Below the pieces are notes generated by a model. That model did no database searches and had not been told where the DNA came from. It saw only the letters and a list, made by a program, of their open reading frames with translations. Below, one piece after another: positions 8,573-17,101 of a stretch of 64,000 nucleotides of DNA; the first letter of the stretch is position 1; each line of letters starts with the position of its first letter. A program made the position numbers and the translations under genes. Origin of the DNA: Lujinxingia vulgaris (GTDB taxonomy: Bacteria; Myxococcota_A; Bradymonadia; Bradymonadales; Bradymonadaceae); the NCBI RefSeq assembly GCF_007997015.1, contig NZ_VOSM01000003.1, positions 124,001 through 188,000 on the forward strand. Reading direction: 5' to 3'.

Positions 8573-9355
8573 ATGACGAGTCTTACTGAGAACGTGTCCG
8601 TGGTGCTGGTGGAGCCCCAGGATGACATCAACATCGGCAACGCCGTGCGCGCCTCCAAGAACTTCGGCATCGAGGACCTGCGCCTGGTGAACCCGGCGCA
8701 TGCCGATCGCGATCGCATTGCTATCAGCGCCCCGCGCGCCCACGAGACGATCGACCGCATGGGGCGTTTTGAGACGCTCGATGAGGCGCTCGATGATTGC
8801 GTGATGACCGTGGGGCTGACCGCCCGGGCGCGCTCGGCCCACTGGCGGGTGGTGGAGCCGGAGCAGGCCGCCGCCGAGCTCATCGCCGAGGCCGCAAAGG
8901 GCCGCCGCGTGGCGATGCTCTTTGGGAGGGAGGACAGCGGGCTTCCGAACAGCGCGCTCGATCGCTGCCAGGCGGTGGTCACGATCCCCACCAACCCGGA
9001 TTACAGCTCGATTAACCTGGGCCAGGCGGTTTTATTGATGGCCTGGGAGGTGTCCCGCGCCGCCCGAAAGATGCAGGCCGGCGAGGTGGTTGCAGCGCCG
9101 GTGAGCGCCCCGCAGAACGCGTGGCACTCCGAATTTGAGCCGGCGCCGATGGCCGGGCTCACGCGGATGTTCGGTCAGGCCGAGGCGGCGCTCGAAGCCA
9201 TTGAGTTTGTGAAGGGCAGCAGCAACGATCACATCATGCGCAGCCTGCGATCGGTGTTTCTGCGCGCCCGCCTCGATACCCGCGAGCTTGCGATCTGGCA
9301 CGGGATCTTCAAAGAGATCGTGGCCTACATGCGCCGAAAGGGCATTGAGCCCTGA
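8573..9355 (+). CDS. trmJ: TrmJ-like tRNA 2'-O-methyltransferase (SPOUT family)
   Basis: This protein transfers a methyl group from S-adenosylmethionine to a ribose 2'-OH, in TrmJ at position 32 of the tRNA anticodon loop. The 260 residues show the three SpoU motifs: NIGNAVRASKNFG near residue 22, LFGREDSGLPN near residue 119, and IPTNPDYSSINLGQAV near residue 140. The last holds the SAM-binding knot. A C-terminal helical extension of about 80 residues is typical of TrmJ rather than TrmL. It begins 15 bases after the ftsZ terminator, so it is probably transcribed separately. The exact tRNA target is inferred from the family. Confidence 0.85.
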   Translation: MTSLTENVSVVLVEPQDDINIGNAVRASKNFGIEDLRLVNPAHADRDRIAISAPRAHETIDRMGRFETLDEALDDCVMTVGLTARARSAHWRVVEPEQAAAELIAEAAKGRRVAMLFGREDSGLPNSALDRCQAVVTIPTNPDYSSINLGQAVLLMAWEVSRAARKMQAGEVVAAPVSAPQNAWHSEFEPAPMAGLTRMFGQAEAALEAIEFVKGSSNDHIMRSLRSVFLRARLDTRELAIWHGIFKEIVAYMRRKGIEP

Positions 9356-9367
9356 GCGTCATGAGCT

Positions 9368-9706
9368 TCAGTCAGCCGAGAAGCAATAGTCCGTCTCGGC
9401 CTGACCGCCGGCCTCGTAGCAGCGATGGCCCTCACGGCAGGCGTCGTCGCTCTCGCAGCTCTTAAGGCAGAAGCTGGTGTGGCGGTCGAGCACCACGCAG
9501 GTCGACTCATCGGGGCATTCGCCCGGGCGACAGCCGCGCACCGTGCAGATGCCACCTTCGACGGAGAGGTCGCAGCGAGCCCCGGAGGGGCATTCGTTGT
9601 CGGAGGCGCACTCCGAGCCGATCTGCGGCGCGCAGCCGACGAGCAGCAGCAATGTCAGGGTGAGCATGGCCGGGAGCACGCGCGTCTTTGGGAAGAATGA
9701 GAGCAT
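9368..9706 (-). CDS. Cysteine-rich lipoprotein, unknown function
   Basis: The 112-residue product has a type II signal peptide: a short N-terminus with Lys and Arg, a hydrophobic run (LTLTLLLLVGC), and the lipobox Cys near residue 26. The mature part carries 12 further cysteines, evenly spaced in EC, RC, GC and SC pairs, so it is expected to be disulfide-bonded and exposed at the outer membrane. Small Cys-rich lipoproteins of this kind are frequent in myxobacterial-type genomes, usually without known function. The start at 9706 keeps the signal peptide compact; in-frame codons further upstream would give an odd N-terminal extension. It is convergent with trmJ, with 12 bases between them. Confidence 0.75.
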   Translation of the reverse strand: MLSFFPKTRVLPAMLTLTLLLLVGCAPQIGSECASDNECPSGARCDLSVEGGICTVRGCRPGECPDESTCVVLDRHTSFCLKSCESDDACREGHRCYEAGGQAETDYCFSAD

Positions 9707-9807
9707 GGGGCAACGTTCTGGCTGGAGTTCAGGTGGGCGCGGCGCGCTGAGGCTGGCAGGATGCCAGCGACCGGGTCGTTCTACCGCCGCATCGAGATGC
9801 TGACAAG

Positions 9808-11334
9808 ATGAAGCCAGGCAGCACAAAGAGAGCAGGAGGGATGCTCGTGGGGGTCTCTGCCTCGGTGCTTACGCATCTGCTGGCAGCGGCAGCGCTGGCC
9901 TGGGTGGTGGTTCCGCCCCCGGAGGAGCCACCTGAGGAGGAAGCCGTCGAGGTTGTGCTCGAGGAGTGGGAACCTCAATTCGATGAGCCCGATGCCGACC
10001 TTCCGCCAGAAGATCCTCCCCCGCGCGAGAATCCGCCGCCGGAAGAAGAAGTTCCTGCCCCGATCGAGCCTGTGCTCCCTGAAGAGCCGCCGCCCGAAGA
10101 AGAGCCCGAGGAAGAAGAAAACGACGAGTCACCGGAGCCTCCAAAGCCCACCAACGAAGCGATCGCTGTGGAACTGCAGAACCCCGAGCCGGCCGACGAG
10201 GAGCCTGAAGACGCCGAATTTGTCGCCGAGGTCGCCCAGAGCACCGATGTGCAGATGGTCGCCAGTGAGACGACGCTCGAAGATGCCGAGCCTCCTGAGC
10301 CCGAAGAGGAGGCCAGCGCCCCGGAGCAGCAAGCTCCGCCGGATGCGCCGGAGTATCTTGCCAGCGAGAGCGAGGTCACTGACGAGGACCTGGAAGGCGC
10401 CCGCGAAGATGAGGGAGCGGAAGATGCCGCCATCGCCCGGGCGGAAGAGCCTTCGAACATCGACAGGGAGGCCAGCGCGCCGGCGTCGCAGGCAGCAAGC
10501 GCGCCGAAAGAAGATGTCGCGCCTGAACGTGAGCCGCCAGAGCCGTCGTCGGACGAGATCGCCATGAGGTTGCCCGCCGAAGAGCCCGCCGAGGCGCCGC
10601 TTTTTCCCGAGCGTACCGCCGAGTCGGCAGACGCGCCCGAGTCTCAGGAGGAGCCGCCCGTCGCCCCTCAACCCGAGCCGGAGTCTGCCGGTGTGGCCGA
10701 TGAGACGCTGGGGCCGGCGCGCCTTTTCGGGCGAGATATGAAGGCGTACCAGGAGGTGTTTGAGGAGAGGGATGCGGAGCGCGCCGAAGAGATCGCCGAC
10801 GCGCGCGCCTCCCAACGCCGGCGCTTGCTCAGCGGCTGGCAGGGCGACAGCGCGAAGTTGCGCGCCAGTCTGCAGAACTTCGTGCCCCATATTCAGGTCG
10901 GGAATCACACCCAGGTCAACGCCGCATCGGCCGCGCACGCCACGATGATCGCGCGCATGCACCGGCGCTACATTCATCCGCAGTGGGCCGAGGGTTTTGT
11001 GCGTCGCATCGAATCCGATCTTCCCGTCTGGGATCCGCTCAACAACCTCGAGCTGATGGCTCGCCTCGAGATCGTCATCGACGCGGAGAAGGGGGAGGTG
11101 GTGGATGTCGTTCGCCTGGAGAGCTCCGGCAATGAGTTCTTTGATGGCCAGGCGATCATCGTCGCCTGGAACGTCACCTCGGTCTCGCCAGTGCCCGAGG
11201 AGGTGGTCAGCCACGATGGCCGTGTCTACATCCACTGGGAGTTTGCGCGCGGGCCCAGACTCTGCGGTACCTTTGGCGCGCGGATCTTCAAGCTGACGGA
11301 GCCCGGGGCCGAGCGCCAGCTGGAGTCGCCTTGA
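9808..11334 (+). CDS. TonB-like energy-transducing protein with long acidic linker
   Basis: The 508 residues are laid out like TonB. A short basic N-terminus leads to one membrane segment (residues 17-35). About 280 residues dominated by Pro, Glu and Asp follow as an extended periplasmic spacer. A folded C-terminal domain covers about residues 345-495, where LELMARLEIVIDAEKGEVVDVVRLESSG and the following FFDGQAIIVAWN match the TonB/AgmX C-terminal fold. TonB couples the proton-motive force to outer-membrane receptors through ExbB and ExbD, but neither gene is nearby. The linker here is acidic (PEEEPP), whereas classical TonB linkers mix Pro-Glu with Pro-Lys. A role in AgmX-type motility or envelope complexes is equally possible. 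Confidence 0.7.
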   Translation: MKPGSTKRAGGMLVGVSASVLTHLLAAAALAWVVVPPPEEPPEEEAVEVVLEEWEPQFDEPDADLPPEDPPPRENPPPEEEVPAPIEPVLPEEPPPEEEPEEEENDESPEPPKPTNEAIAVELQNPEPADEEPEDAEFVAEVAQSTDVQMVASETTLEDAEPPEPEEEASAPEQQAPPDAPEYLASESEVTDEDLEGAREDEGAEDAAIARAEEPSNIDREASAPASQAASAPKEDVAPEREPPEPSSDEIAMRLPAEEPAEAPLFPERTAESADAPESQEEPPVAPQPEPESAGVADETLGPARLFGRDMKAYQEVFEERDAERAEEIADARASQRRRLLSGWQGDSAKLRASLQNFVPHIQVGNHTQVNAASAAHATMIARMHRRYIHPQWAEGFVRRIESDLPVWDPLNNLELMARLEIVIDAEKGEVVDVVRLESSGNEFFDGQAIIVAWNVTSVSPVPEEVVSHDGRVYIHWEFARGPRLCGTFGARIFKLTEPGAERQLESP

Positions 11335-11347
11335 AGCCCTTGCGAGC

Positions 11348-11376
11348 TTGACTTTAGGCCGGGGCGCCCCTAGTGT
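11348..11376 (+). promoter_or_regulatory. Probable promoter for rpsO
   Basis: TTGACT (11348-11353) and TAGTGT (11371-11376) are 17 bases apart. The -35 matches five of six consensus bases. It would give a leader of roughly 95 bases before the rpsO ATG, long enough for an S15-binding structure. Confidence 0.5.
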
Positions 11377-11477
11377 CCCGCGCCGTACGCAGCCTCGGCC
11401 TACTCTCCATGGGTGGGTTGCCGGGGAGTTGATGCGTACCGGAGCAATTCATTTTACTTTTGACCATAAGGAACCCC

Positions 11478-11747
11478 ATGGCCCTGCATCCGGATCGCAA
11501 AGCGGAGATCATTGAACAGTTCAAGCGCGGTGAAGGCGACACCGGCAGCCCCGAAGTTCAGGTGGCGCTGCTGACCAACCGCATCAATGAGCTGCAGACC
11601 CACTTTGAGAGTCACAAGCACGATCACCACTCGCGTCGCGGCCTGCTTAAGCTCGTTGGCCAGCGTCGCCGTCTGCTTGCGTACCTTCGCAAGACCGACG
11701 TCAACCGCTACCGAGAGCTGATTCAGGCGCTCGGCCTGCGTAAGTAA
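11478..11747 (+). CDS. rpsO: 30S ribosomal protein S15
   Basis: S15 binds 16S rRNA early in assembly of the small subunit and forms bridge contacts to the 50S subunit. The 89 residues equal the usual family length. [16 protein letters not shown], the helix with [20 protein letters not shown], and YLRKTD at the end identify it. The ATG at 11478 has TAAGGA five to ten bases upstream; an in-frame ATG six codons earlier is rejected because it would extend a fully conserved length. pnp follows after 367 bases, the classical rpsO-pnp arrangement. S15 represses its own translation in several bacteria through leader RNA, so the leader deserves folding. Confidence 0.98.
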   Translation: MALHPDRKAEIIEQFKRGEGDTGSPEVQVALLTNRINELQTHFESHKHDHHSRRGLLKLVGQRRRLLAYLRKTDVNRYRELIQALGLRK

Positions 11748-11755
11748 GACCTTTT

Positions 11756-11788
11756 GCCCCCGCTGAGATGGCTCGGCGGGGGCAATTT
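11756..11788 (+). terminator. Strong hairpin between rpsO and pnp
   Basis: GCCCCCGC (11756-11763) pairs with GCGGGGGC (11776-11783), and four more pairs close a four-base loop. AATTT follows. The T-run is short, so read-through into pnp is likely. The position matches the rpsO terminator and RNase III region known in enterobacteria. Confidence 0.7.
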
Positions 11789-11853
11789 CGTTACGAGCCT
11801 GAGTCGACACGACGATTCAGGGAGAGGACAACGACGACGTTGGCTTCGATAGG

Positions 11854-11914
11854 GTAGCCTGTAACAGGCCCCCTCAGCGCAGATTGAGCGTTGGTGAGTC
11901 CTGTTACATGCTAC
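11854..11914 (+). promoter_or_regulatory. Structured pnp leader element
   Basis: TGTAACAGG (11860-11868) pairs exactly with CCTGTTACA (11900-11908), flanked by GTAG (11854-11857) and CTAC (11911-11914) across a symmetric two-base internal loop. The 31-base interior may fold further. It lies 200 bases before pnp. In E. coli a cleaved leader duplex mediates PNPase autocontrol; by analogy this is a candidate. Confidence 0.55.
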
Positions 11915-12114
11915 GCAATCGCGCCCTACCAAAGTTGTTCGAGTCCCCCCGTCACATTGTTCTCGACGATGCTCTGGTGTCCACTCGCCGGCCCGTAGGC
12001 CGGGGCAGGGTGCCAGGGTTCATCTGCGGGGCAGGGCTCAACGGGCTCGTTTTTTGAACTACCGCAGCGCGGGGATCGGCCCTGTGTGCGGCGACAATGT
12101 TTGAGGAGAAAGAT

Positions 12115-14220
12115 ATGGCGATTATTCGTGAAGGCGCAAAGTTTGGGGACCGTGAACTGATCATCGAGACCGGCCGCATGGCCCGTCAGGCCAACGGCTC
12201 GGTGGTGGTGCAGTACGGCGATTCGATGGTGCTCTGCACCGCGACCGCCGGTGGCGAGCGTCCCGATCTGCCCTTCTTTCCGCTGATGTGCGACTACGTC
12301 GAGAATATGTGGGCGGCGGGCACCATCCCCGGCGGCTACTTCAAGCGCGAAGGCAAGCCCAGCGACAAGGCCGTGCTCAGCAGCCGCCTGATCGACCGCC
12401 CCTGTCGTCCGCTCTTCCCCGACGGCTACATGAACAACACCCAGCTTATCGCGTGGGTGATCAGCGCCGACCGTATCCACGACACCGACATCCTGGGCAT
12501 CACCGGCGCCTCGACCGCGCTGATGATCAGCGACATCCCCTGGAACGGCCCGGTGGCCGGCGTGCGCGTGGGCCTGGTCGATGGCAAGTTCATCGCCCAC
12601 CCGAGCTTCGAAGAGCGCGAGCGCTCCTCGCTGGATCTGGTCATGGCGATCAGCCCCACCGCCGTGGTGATGGTCGAAGGTCTGGCCGATGAAGTTCCCG
12701 AAGACGTGATGGTGGAAGCGCTTGAGTTCGGCCGTGAGTCCGTCCAGGACGTGCTCGACCTGCAGCTGAAGCTGGCGCGCTCGATCGGCAAAGAGAAGAT
12801 GGTCGTCAACGTCACCAAGCGCGACGACGCCATCGACAAGGCCGTCAAGAAGGCTGCCGGTACCAAGCTCAAGAAAGCTCTGGCGGTGGCCGACAAGCTC
12901 GAGCGTTATAAGGCGCTCGATGCTCTTAAAGACGAGATCGTCGCCAAGCTCGAGAAGGACTACCCGGAGAACCTGGGCGATGTGAAGGACGCCTTCGGTG
13001 ATCTTAAGAAAGACGTCGTGCGTAAGGCGACCGTCAAAGACAAGATCCGCATCGACGGCCGTGGTCCCAAAGATATCCGCCAGATCACCTGCGAAGTTGG
13101 CGTGCTGCCCATGGCTCACGGCTCGGCGCTCTTCACCCGCGGTGAGACGCAGGCGCTTGTGACCACCACGCTGGGCACCGAGCGCGACGCGCAGCGCATC
13201 GATACGCTCGAAGGCGACATGACCCGCAACTTCATGTTGCACTACAACTTCCCGCCCTTCTGCGTGGGTGAGGCCAAGCCGCTGCGCGGCACCTCGCGCC
13301 GCGAGACCGGTCACGGGACGCTGGCCGAGCGCTCCATCTCGTCCTCGCTGCCCGATCAGGCCTCGGAGTTTCCCTACACCATCCGCATCGTCAGCGATGT
13401 GCTTGAGTCCAACGGGTCGAGCTCCATGGCCAGCGTCTGCGGCGGCAGCCTCGCGCTGATGGACGCCGGTGTGCCGGTCAAGCACGCCACCGCCGGCATC
13501 GCCATGGGTCTTATCAAAGAGGGCGACGACCTGGTCATCCTCAGCGACATCCTCGGCGATGAAGACCACCTGGGTGATATGGACTTCAAGGTCTGTGGCA
13601 CCGAGAAGGGCATCACCGGCTTCCAGCTCGATACCAAGATCGAGGGGCTGAGCAGCCAGACGATGGTCGACGCGCTGATGCAGGCCCGTGAAGGTCGCCT
13701 GCACATCCTCAACATCATGAATGAGGCGCTGAGCACTCCGCGCAAAGATCTGGCGGCGACCGCCCCGCGCATCCTCACCATCCAGATCCCGGTCTCCGAG
13801 ATCGGCACGATCATTGGCCCGGGCGGCAAGACCATCCGCGCCATCCAGGAGACCACCGGCACCACCGTCAACGTCAGCGACGACGGGACCGTGCGCATCG
13901 CCTCGACCGGTCAGGCCGCGGCCCAGCAGGCTATCGAGATCATCGAAGGTCTCACCGAGAAGCCCGAGGTCGGCAAGATCTACCTGGGTACGGTTAAGAC
14001 GGTCGTGGACTTCGGCGCGTTCATCGAAGTGCTCCCGGGCGTCGATGGCCTCTGCCACATCTCGGAGCTGACCGAGGGTCGCGTCAACAAGGTCGAAGAC
14101 GTGCTGCGCGAAGGCGATGAGTGCCTGGTCAAGGTCATCGCCGTCGACAACCGCAGCGGCAAGATCAAGCTCAGCCGCAAAGAAGCGCTGGCTGAGCGCG
14201 GCGAAGACGCCGGCGAGTGA
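12115..14220 (+). CDS. pnp: Polyribonucleotide nucleotidyltransferase (PNPase)
   Basis: PNPase degrades RNA 3' to 5' by phosphorolysis as a trimer and is part of the RNA degradosome in many bacteria. The 701 residues contain a first RNase PH domain (about 10-140), a helical linker, a second RNase PH domain (about 310-540) with FMLHYNFPPFCVGE and RRETGHGTLAER, and a KH domain with IGTIIGPGGKTIRAIQ. An S1 domain follows with VGKIYLGTVKTVVDFGAF, ending shortly after LSRKEAL. The ATG at 12115 has GAGGAG six to eleven bases upstream; an in-frame ATG at 12097 lacks one. The long structured leader suggests post-transcriptional control. A strong terminator follows. Confidence 0.98.
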   Translation: MAIIREGAKFGDRELIIETGRMARQANGSVVVQYGDSMVLCTATAGGERPDLPFFPLMCDYVENMWAAGTIPGGYFKREGKPSDKAVLSSRLIDRPCRPLFPDGYMNNTQLIAWVISADRIHDTDILGITGASTALMISDIPWNGPVAGVRVGLVDGKFIAHPSFEERERSSLDLVMAISPTAVVMVEGLADEVPEDVMVEALEFGRESVQDVLDLQLKLARSIGKEKMVVNVTKRDDAIDKAVKKAAGTKLKKALAVADKLERYKALDALKDEIVAKLEKDYPENLGDVKDAFGDLKKDVVRKATVKDKIRIDGRGPKDIRQITCEVGVLPMAHGSALFTRGETQALVTTTLGTERDAQRIDTLEGDMTRNFMLHYNFPPFCVGEAKPLRGTSRRETGHGTLAERSISSSLPDQASEFPYTIRIVSDVLESNGSSSMASVCGGSLALMDAGVPVKHATAGIAMGLIKEGDDLVILSDILGDEDHLGDMDFKVCGTEKGITGFQLDTKIEGLSSQTMVDALMQAREGRLHILNIMNEALSTPRKDLAATAPRILTIQIPVSEIGTIIGPGGKTIRAIQETTGTTVNVSDDGTVRIASTGQAAAQQAIEIIEGLTEKPEVGKIYLGTVKTVVDFGAFIEVLPGVDGLCHISELTEGRVNKVEDVLREGDECLVKVIAVDNRSGKIKLSRKEALAERGEDAGE

Positions 14221-14276
14221 TGCGTGACGCGAAGGAGGCTCGACGCTCCTCGCTGATCGGCATCATTGCGTGATTA

Positions 14277-14318
14277 AAAAAAGCCCGCACCGACCTCCCC
14301 GTCGGTGCGGGCTTTTTT
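14277..14318. terminator. Bidirectional terminator after pnp
   Basis: GCCCGCACCGAC (14283-14294) and GTCGGTGCGGGC (14301-14312) form a perfect 12-base stem with a CTCCCC loop, flanked by A-run and T-run, so it can stop transcription from either side. Confidence 0.95.
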
Positions 14319-14581
14319 ACGTTGAGCGACGTTCACGATGGCGTCCTGATGCGCCGAGGGTGACTATCGTGGTGGAGGCCGTCGTGTTGAGCGCAGCACA
14401 GGTCGGCGACCGGGTGAACTTTAGAACTCTTCGATGAATCGACGGTGCAATCCCCCCGTCAGACCCGGGACGCCTCGGTGGTGCGGGTTGTTGAGGCCCG
14501 GGCCATTTGATAGTTTGAGCGCGTCGACGTCGGCGCGCCATCAGGCCGCGGCGTCTCTTCAATCTCCGGTGGAGGATTGCG
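14319..14581 (+). other. Gap after pnp terminator, no gene seen
   Basis: The 263 bases before the next start codon hold no convincing gene, tRNA or clear promoter pair. GGAGG at 14571-14575 is the ribosome-binding site of the following gene. Confidence 0.6.
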
Positions 14582-15565
14582 ATGCGAAAACTCAGTTTCC
14601 TGGCCATGCTCACCTTTGTGTTGCTCGCGTTCTCGTCTCAGGCCACGGCCGAGGAGGGGATCGCCGGGATGCTCGGGGCGATCGAGTGGGGCGACAGCCG
14701 CGATGAGGTCGTTGAGAAGTTGCGCGAGCAGATGATCCAGGAGGTGCGCGACGATGAGAGCCTGCGAGGCGACCGGGTGGCCATGCAGCGTGCGCGCCAG
14801 CGGGCGCTCGACCGCGCTCGTGCCGTCGAAGACAGCCACACCCCGCTTCGAGGTGCGCGTACCGGCTACGAGGTCAGCATCATCTCCGGGGAGTTCAATA
14901 AAGATAATAACGAGGAGCTTCTGCGCGTTCGCGACGAGGTTGCCCAGCGCTACTACCTCTTCGTGGACGGCAAGCTCTACCGGGTGGTCGTGGCCTACAA
15001 CAGCGACTATGTCGAGAACGTGGGCTTTGAGACCTTCCTGGCGCAGGCCAGTCGCCGCTACGGTCGCGCCGTCTCCTCGGATTACGGGGAGGTGTTTGGT
15101 GAGGAGGTGCTGGTACGTGCAACCTGGGAAGACCGGGATTCGGAGCTGCGCGTGGAAGATAAGCGCGAGTTTTTTGGGACCTTCGCCATGATCTTCAGCG
15201 ACCGCAGCATGCTCTCGGAGCTGCGTGCCGCCAACCGCCTGGCGACAGGTGAGCAGGCTCAACAGGCCGAAGTCTCCGAACGGGTGCGTGCGCTGCAGCG
15301 CTCGGAGGCCGTCGATCGCCACGCCGGCGCGGTCGACTCGCTGCTCGGCGGCGATACCACCGTCGATCTTTCGGCGGGCCGGCCTGATTACAGCGAAGAA
15401 GACGCTGCAGCGGCCGAGGCTCAGGCCCGTGCCGAGGCCGAAGCCCGGGCCGAACGTGAGCGCGAGGAAGAGAAGAAGAAAAAGAAGAAGAAAAAGCGTC
15501 GTCAAGAGCGTACCGACTTCAGCGACCTGGAAGCCGGCGGTGGCGACGACCTGATCATTTACTAA
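14582..15565 (+). CDS. Exported protein of unknown function with poly-lysine tail
   Basis: The 327-residue product starts with a signal peptide (hydrophobic residues 5-17, cleavage probably after SSQATA). The mature part begins with a compact region (IEWGDSRDEVVEKLREQM), followed by a region rich in charged helices. A mixed beta-type segment follows with YYLFVDGKLYRVVVAYNSDY and a conserved-looking ASRRYGRAV. After residue 270 the chain becomes an Ala/Glu/Arg coiled-coil-like stretch ending in eight consecutive lysines and RRQ, then an acidic end. The GGAGG six to ten bases upstream supports the start. No family is recognised. A charged tail of this kind on an exported protein could bind anionic envelope polymers, but that is speculation. 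Confidence 0.75.
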   Translation: MRKLSFLAMLTFVLLAFSSQATAEEGIAGMLGAIEWGDSRDEVVEKLREQMIQEVRDDESLRGDRVAMQRARQRALDRARAVEDSHTPLRGARTGYEVSIISGEFNKDNNEELLRVRDEVAQRYYLFVDGKLYRVVVAYNSDYVENVGFETFLAQASRRYGRAVSSDYGEVFGEEVLVRATWEDRDSELRVEDKREFFGTFAMIFSDRSMLSELRAANRLATGEQAQQAEVSERVRALQRSEAVDRHAGAVDSLLGGDTTVDLSAGRPDYSEEDAAAAEAQARAEAEARAEREREEEKKKKKKKKRRQERTDFSDLEAGGGDDLIIY

Positions 15566-15670
15566 AGCCTCGACGCTCGCCACACTGGCGAGCCATCGAT
15601 GCGATCCTCGCGGGCCGGGGCTGCAAACGCGGCGCTCGGCCCGTGGTGTATCAACCTCTGGAGTTATGTG

Positions 15671-16990
15671 ATGACCTTTTCGAAGTCCCCGAGATTGCAG
15701 CGTTCCACCTCGAACTACCGCGCCGGAGCGCTGGTTGCGGCCGGCCTGGCCCTGGGAAGCCTGATGGCGTGTGGGGGAGATGAAGATCCCTTTGCTGAGT
15801 TGGAGCCGGCCGCGCCGCTTTCCCTGGATAAGTCGCAGATCGGCGTGGGCATCCACCACGGCGATGCGCTGGCACTGGCCGCGAACCGCTCGGAGTCGGT
15901 GGAGGTGGTCAACGCCACGGCGGCGCACGGCCTGTTGCGGGTGAAGTCCTACGATGAGATCGCCACGGTTGTTGGCGAGTACCACGCGCACCCCTTATCG
16001 CGTTTTGAACCGCGCGACGCCAACGCGTTCCCCACCAGCGGTACGCCTGCCGGGCGTCTGGCGGCTCGCGCCGATGATCTTGTCGCGGAAGTAGACCTGG
16101 CCGGTCAGGAGGCCGAGGTGGAGCTCGTTTCCGAACTGAGCATTGTGGTGGACTTCTGGCGCGAGCGCGGCGACTGGCTGGTGCGCTGGGATGGTCTGCT
16201 CAACCAGGGCACCAACATCGAAGGGGAGGGCACCTACGGGTTCACGCGCCAGGAGATGGTCGACGATCTCATCGCCGATCTTACGGAGGTCGCCGAGACC
16301 CATCAGCCCACCTGGATCATTGTGGGCGACGCGATGGATGGTCTTCTGGCCGGGCCCGACGGGGAGCCCATCTCGGAGGCCGAGTTCGAGGCGTTTGAAG
16401 ACTTCTTCGGACAGGCGGTCGACGCCATCAAAGAGGCTTCGCCAGAGACGAAGGTGGCAGCCGGTTTCCACTGGGAGAACATCACGGGTGTGATCGCGGC
16501 GCGCTACGCCGATGGCGAGGTTGACGAGGCGGCGATCGACCAGGCCTTTGCCGAGGTCGTGCTTCCCTTCGTCAATGCCGGTGATGCCGTGGCGCTGCGC
16601 AGCTACGCGGTGCCCCAGGATATGGTGGAGTCGCACTACCAGTATCTGCGCCGCATTGAAGTGCGCCACGGGGTGACCAAGCCGGTGGTGATTTACTCGG
16701 CGTCGAGCCCCATCAGCTCGCAGACGGCGTATGCGCAGCAGGCCAACTACTTCACGCGTCTGCTCGAATACATGGGCGGGGTGAACGTGGAGCTTCTGGC
16801 CTGGGAGCGACTCACCAACATCGACGGCGTCGACACCACCGACCAGACGATCATGGGACGTTGCCGCACGCTCACCAACCCGGAGAACCGCGTGGTGGTG
16901 ATGGAGCAGAGCCGCTGCTTCGACGGGCTCTTCTCGCTCTTTCGGCCCAAGGCGGTGATGGATCTGCTGAGCGCGCAGGCCGCTGAGTGA
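15671..16990 (+). CDS. Lipoprotein with a glycosidase-like barrel, function unknown
   Basis: The 439-residue product has a twin-basic N-terminus, a hydrophobic run and the lipobox LMAC near residue 34, so it is a lipid-anchored envelope protein. The body reads like an alpha/beta barrel of clan-A glycoside hydrolases: FWRERGDWLVRWDGLLNQGT, TWIIVGDAMDG where such enzymes have GNE, an FFGQAVDAIKEASPETKVA helix-strand pair, GFHWENI and VVIYSASSP. The strand that normally ends with the acid/base Glu reads GDAMDG, so catalysis may be lost or use other residues. Start 15671 is preferred because it gives a compact lipoprotein signal with GGAG upstream; an in-frame ATG at 15599 would bury the signal 24 residues in. 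The barrel assignment is tentative. Confidence 0.65.
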   Translation: MTFSKSPRLQRSTSNYRAGALVAAGLALGSLMACGGDEDPFAELEPAAPLSLDKSQIGVGIHHGDALALAANRSESVEVVNATAAHGLLRVKSYDEIATVVGEYHAHPLSRFEPRDANAFPTSGTPAGRLAARADDLVAEVDLAGQEAEVELVSELSIVVDFWRERGDWLVRWDGLLNQGTNIEGEGTYGFTRQEMVDDLIADLTEVAETHQPTWIIVGDAMDGLLAGPDGEPISEAEFEAFEDFFGQAVDAIKEASPETKVAAGFHWENITGVIAARYADGEVDEAAIDQAFAEVVLPFVNAGDAVALRSYAVPQDMVESHYQYLRRIEVRHGVTKPVVIYSASSPISSQTAYAQQANYFTRLLEYMGGVNVELLAWERLTNIDGVDTTDQTIMGRCRTLTNPENRVVVMEQSRCFDGLFSLFRPKAVMDLLSAQAAE

Positions 16991-17013
16991 GACTTTTTGA
17001 GTAAGTGAAACAT

Positions 17014-17045
17014 GCCGAAGGCCGCGCGTTTGCGCGGCCTTCGGC
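17014..17045. terminator. Perfect 14-base hairpin between convergent genes
   Basis: GCCGAAGGCCGCGC (17014-17027) and GCGCGGCCTTCGGC (17032-17045) pair perfectly around GTTT. There is no T-run on either side. It lies between two convergent genes, where a bidirectional stop or mRNA-end stabiliser is expected. Confidence 0.6.
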
Positions 17046-17101
17046 GATCTGGATGTGCTTTTGCCCGGCGATGCTCCGCCGGTTCCGGAGGTGCTGCGCG
17101 C

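Noticed and set aside
11926..14058. A 710-codon open frame on the minus strand opposite pnp
   Set aside because: It lies entirely antisense to a certain gene, its translation is His/Asp/Gly-rich without a known motif, and high GC at third positions makes such frames common.
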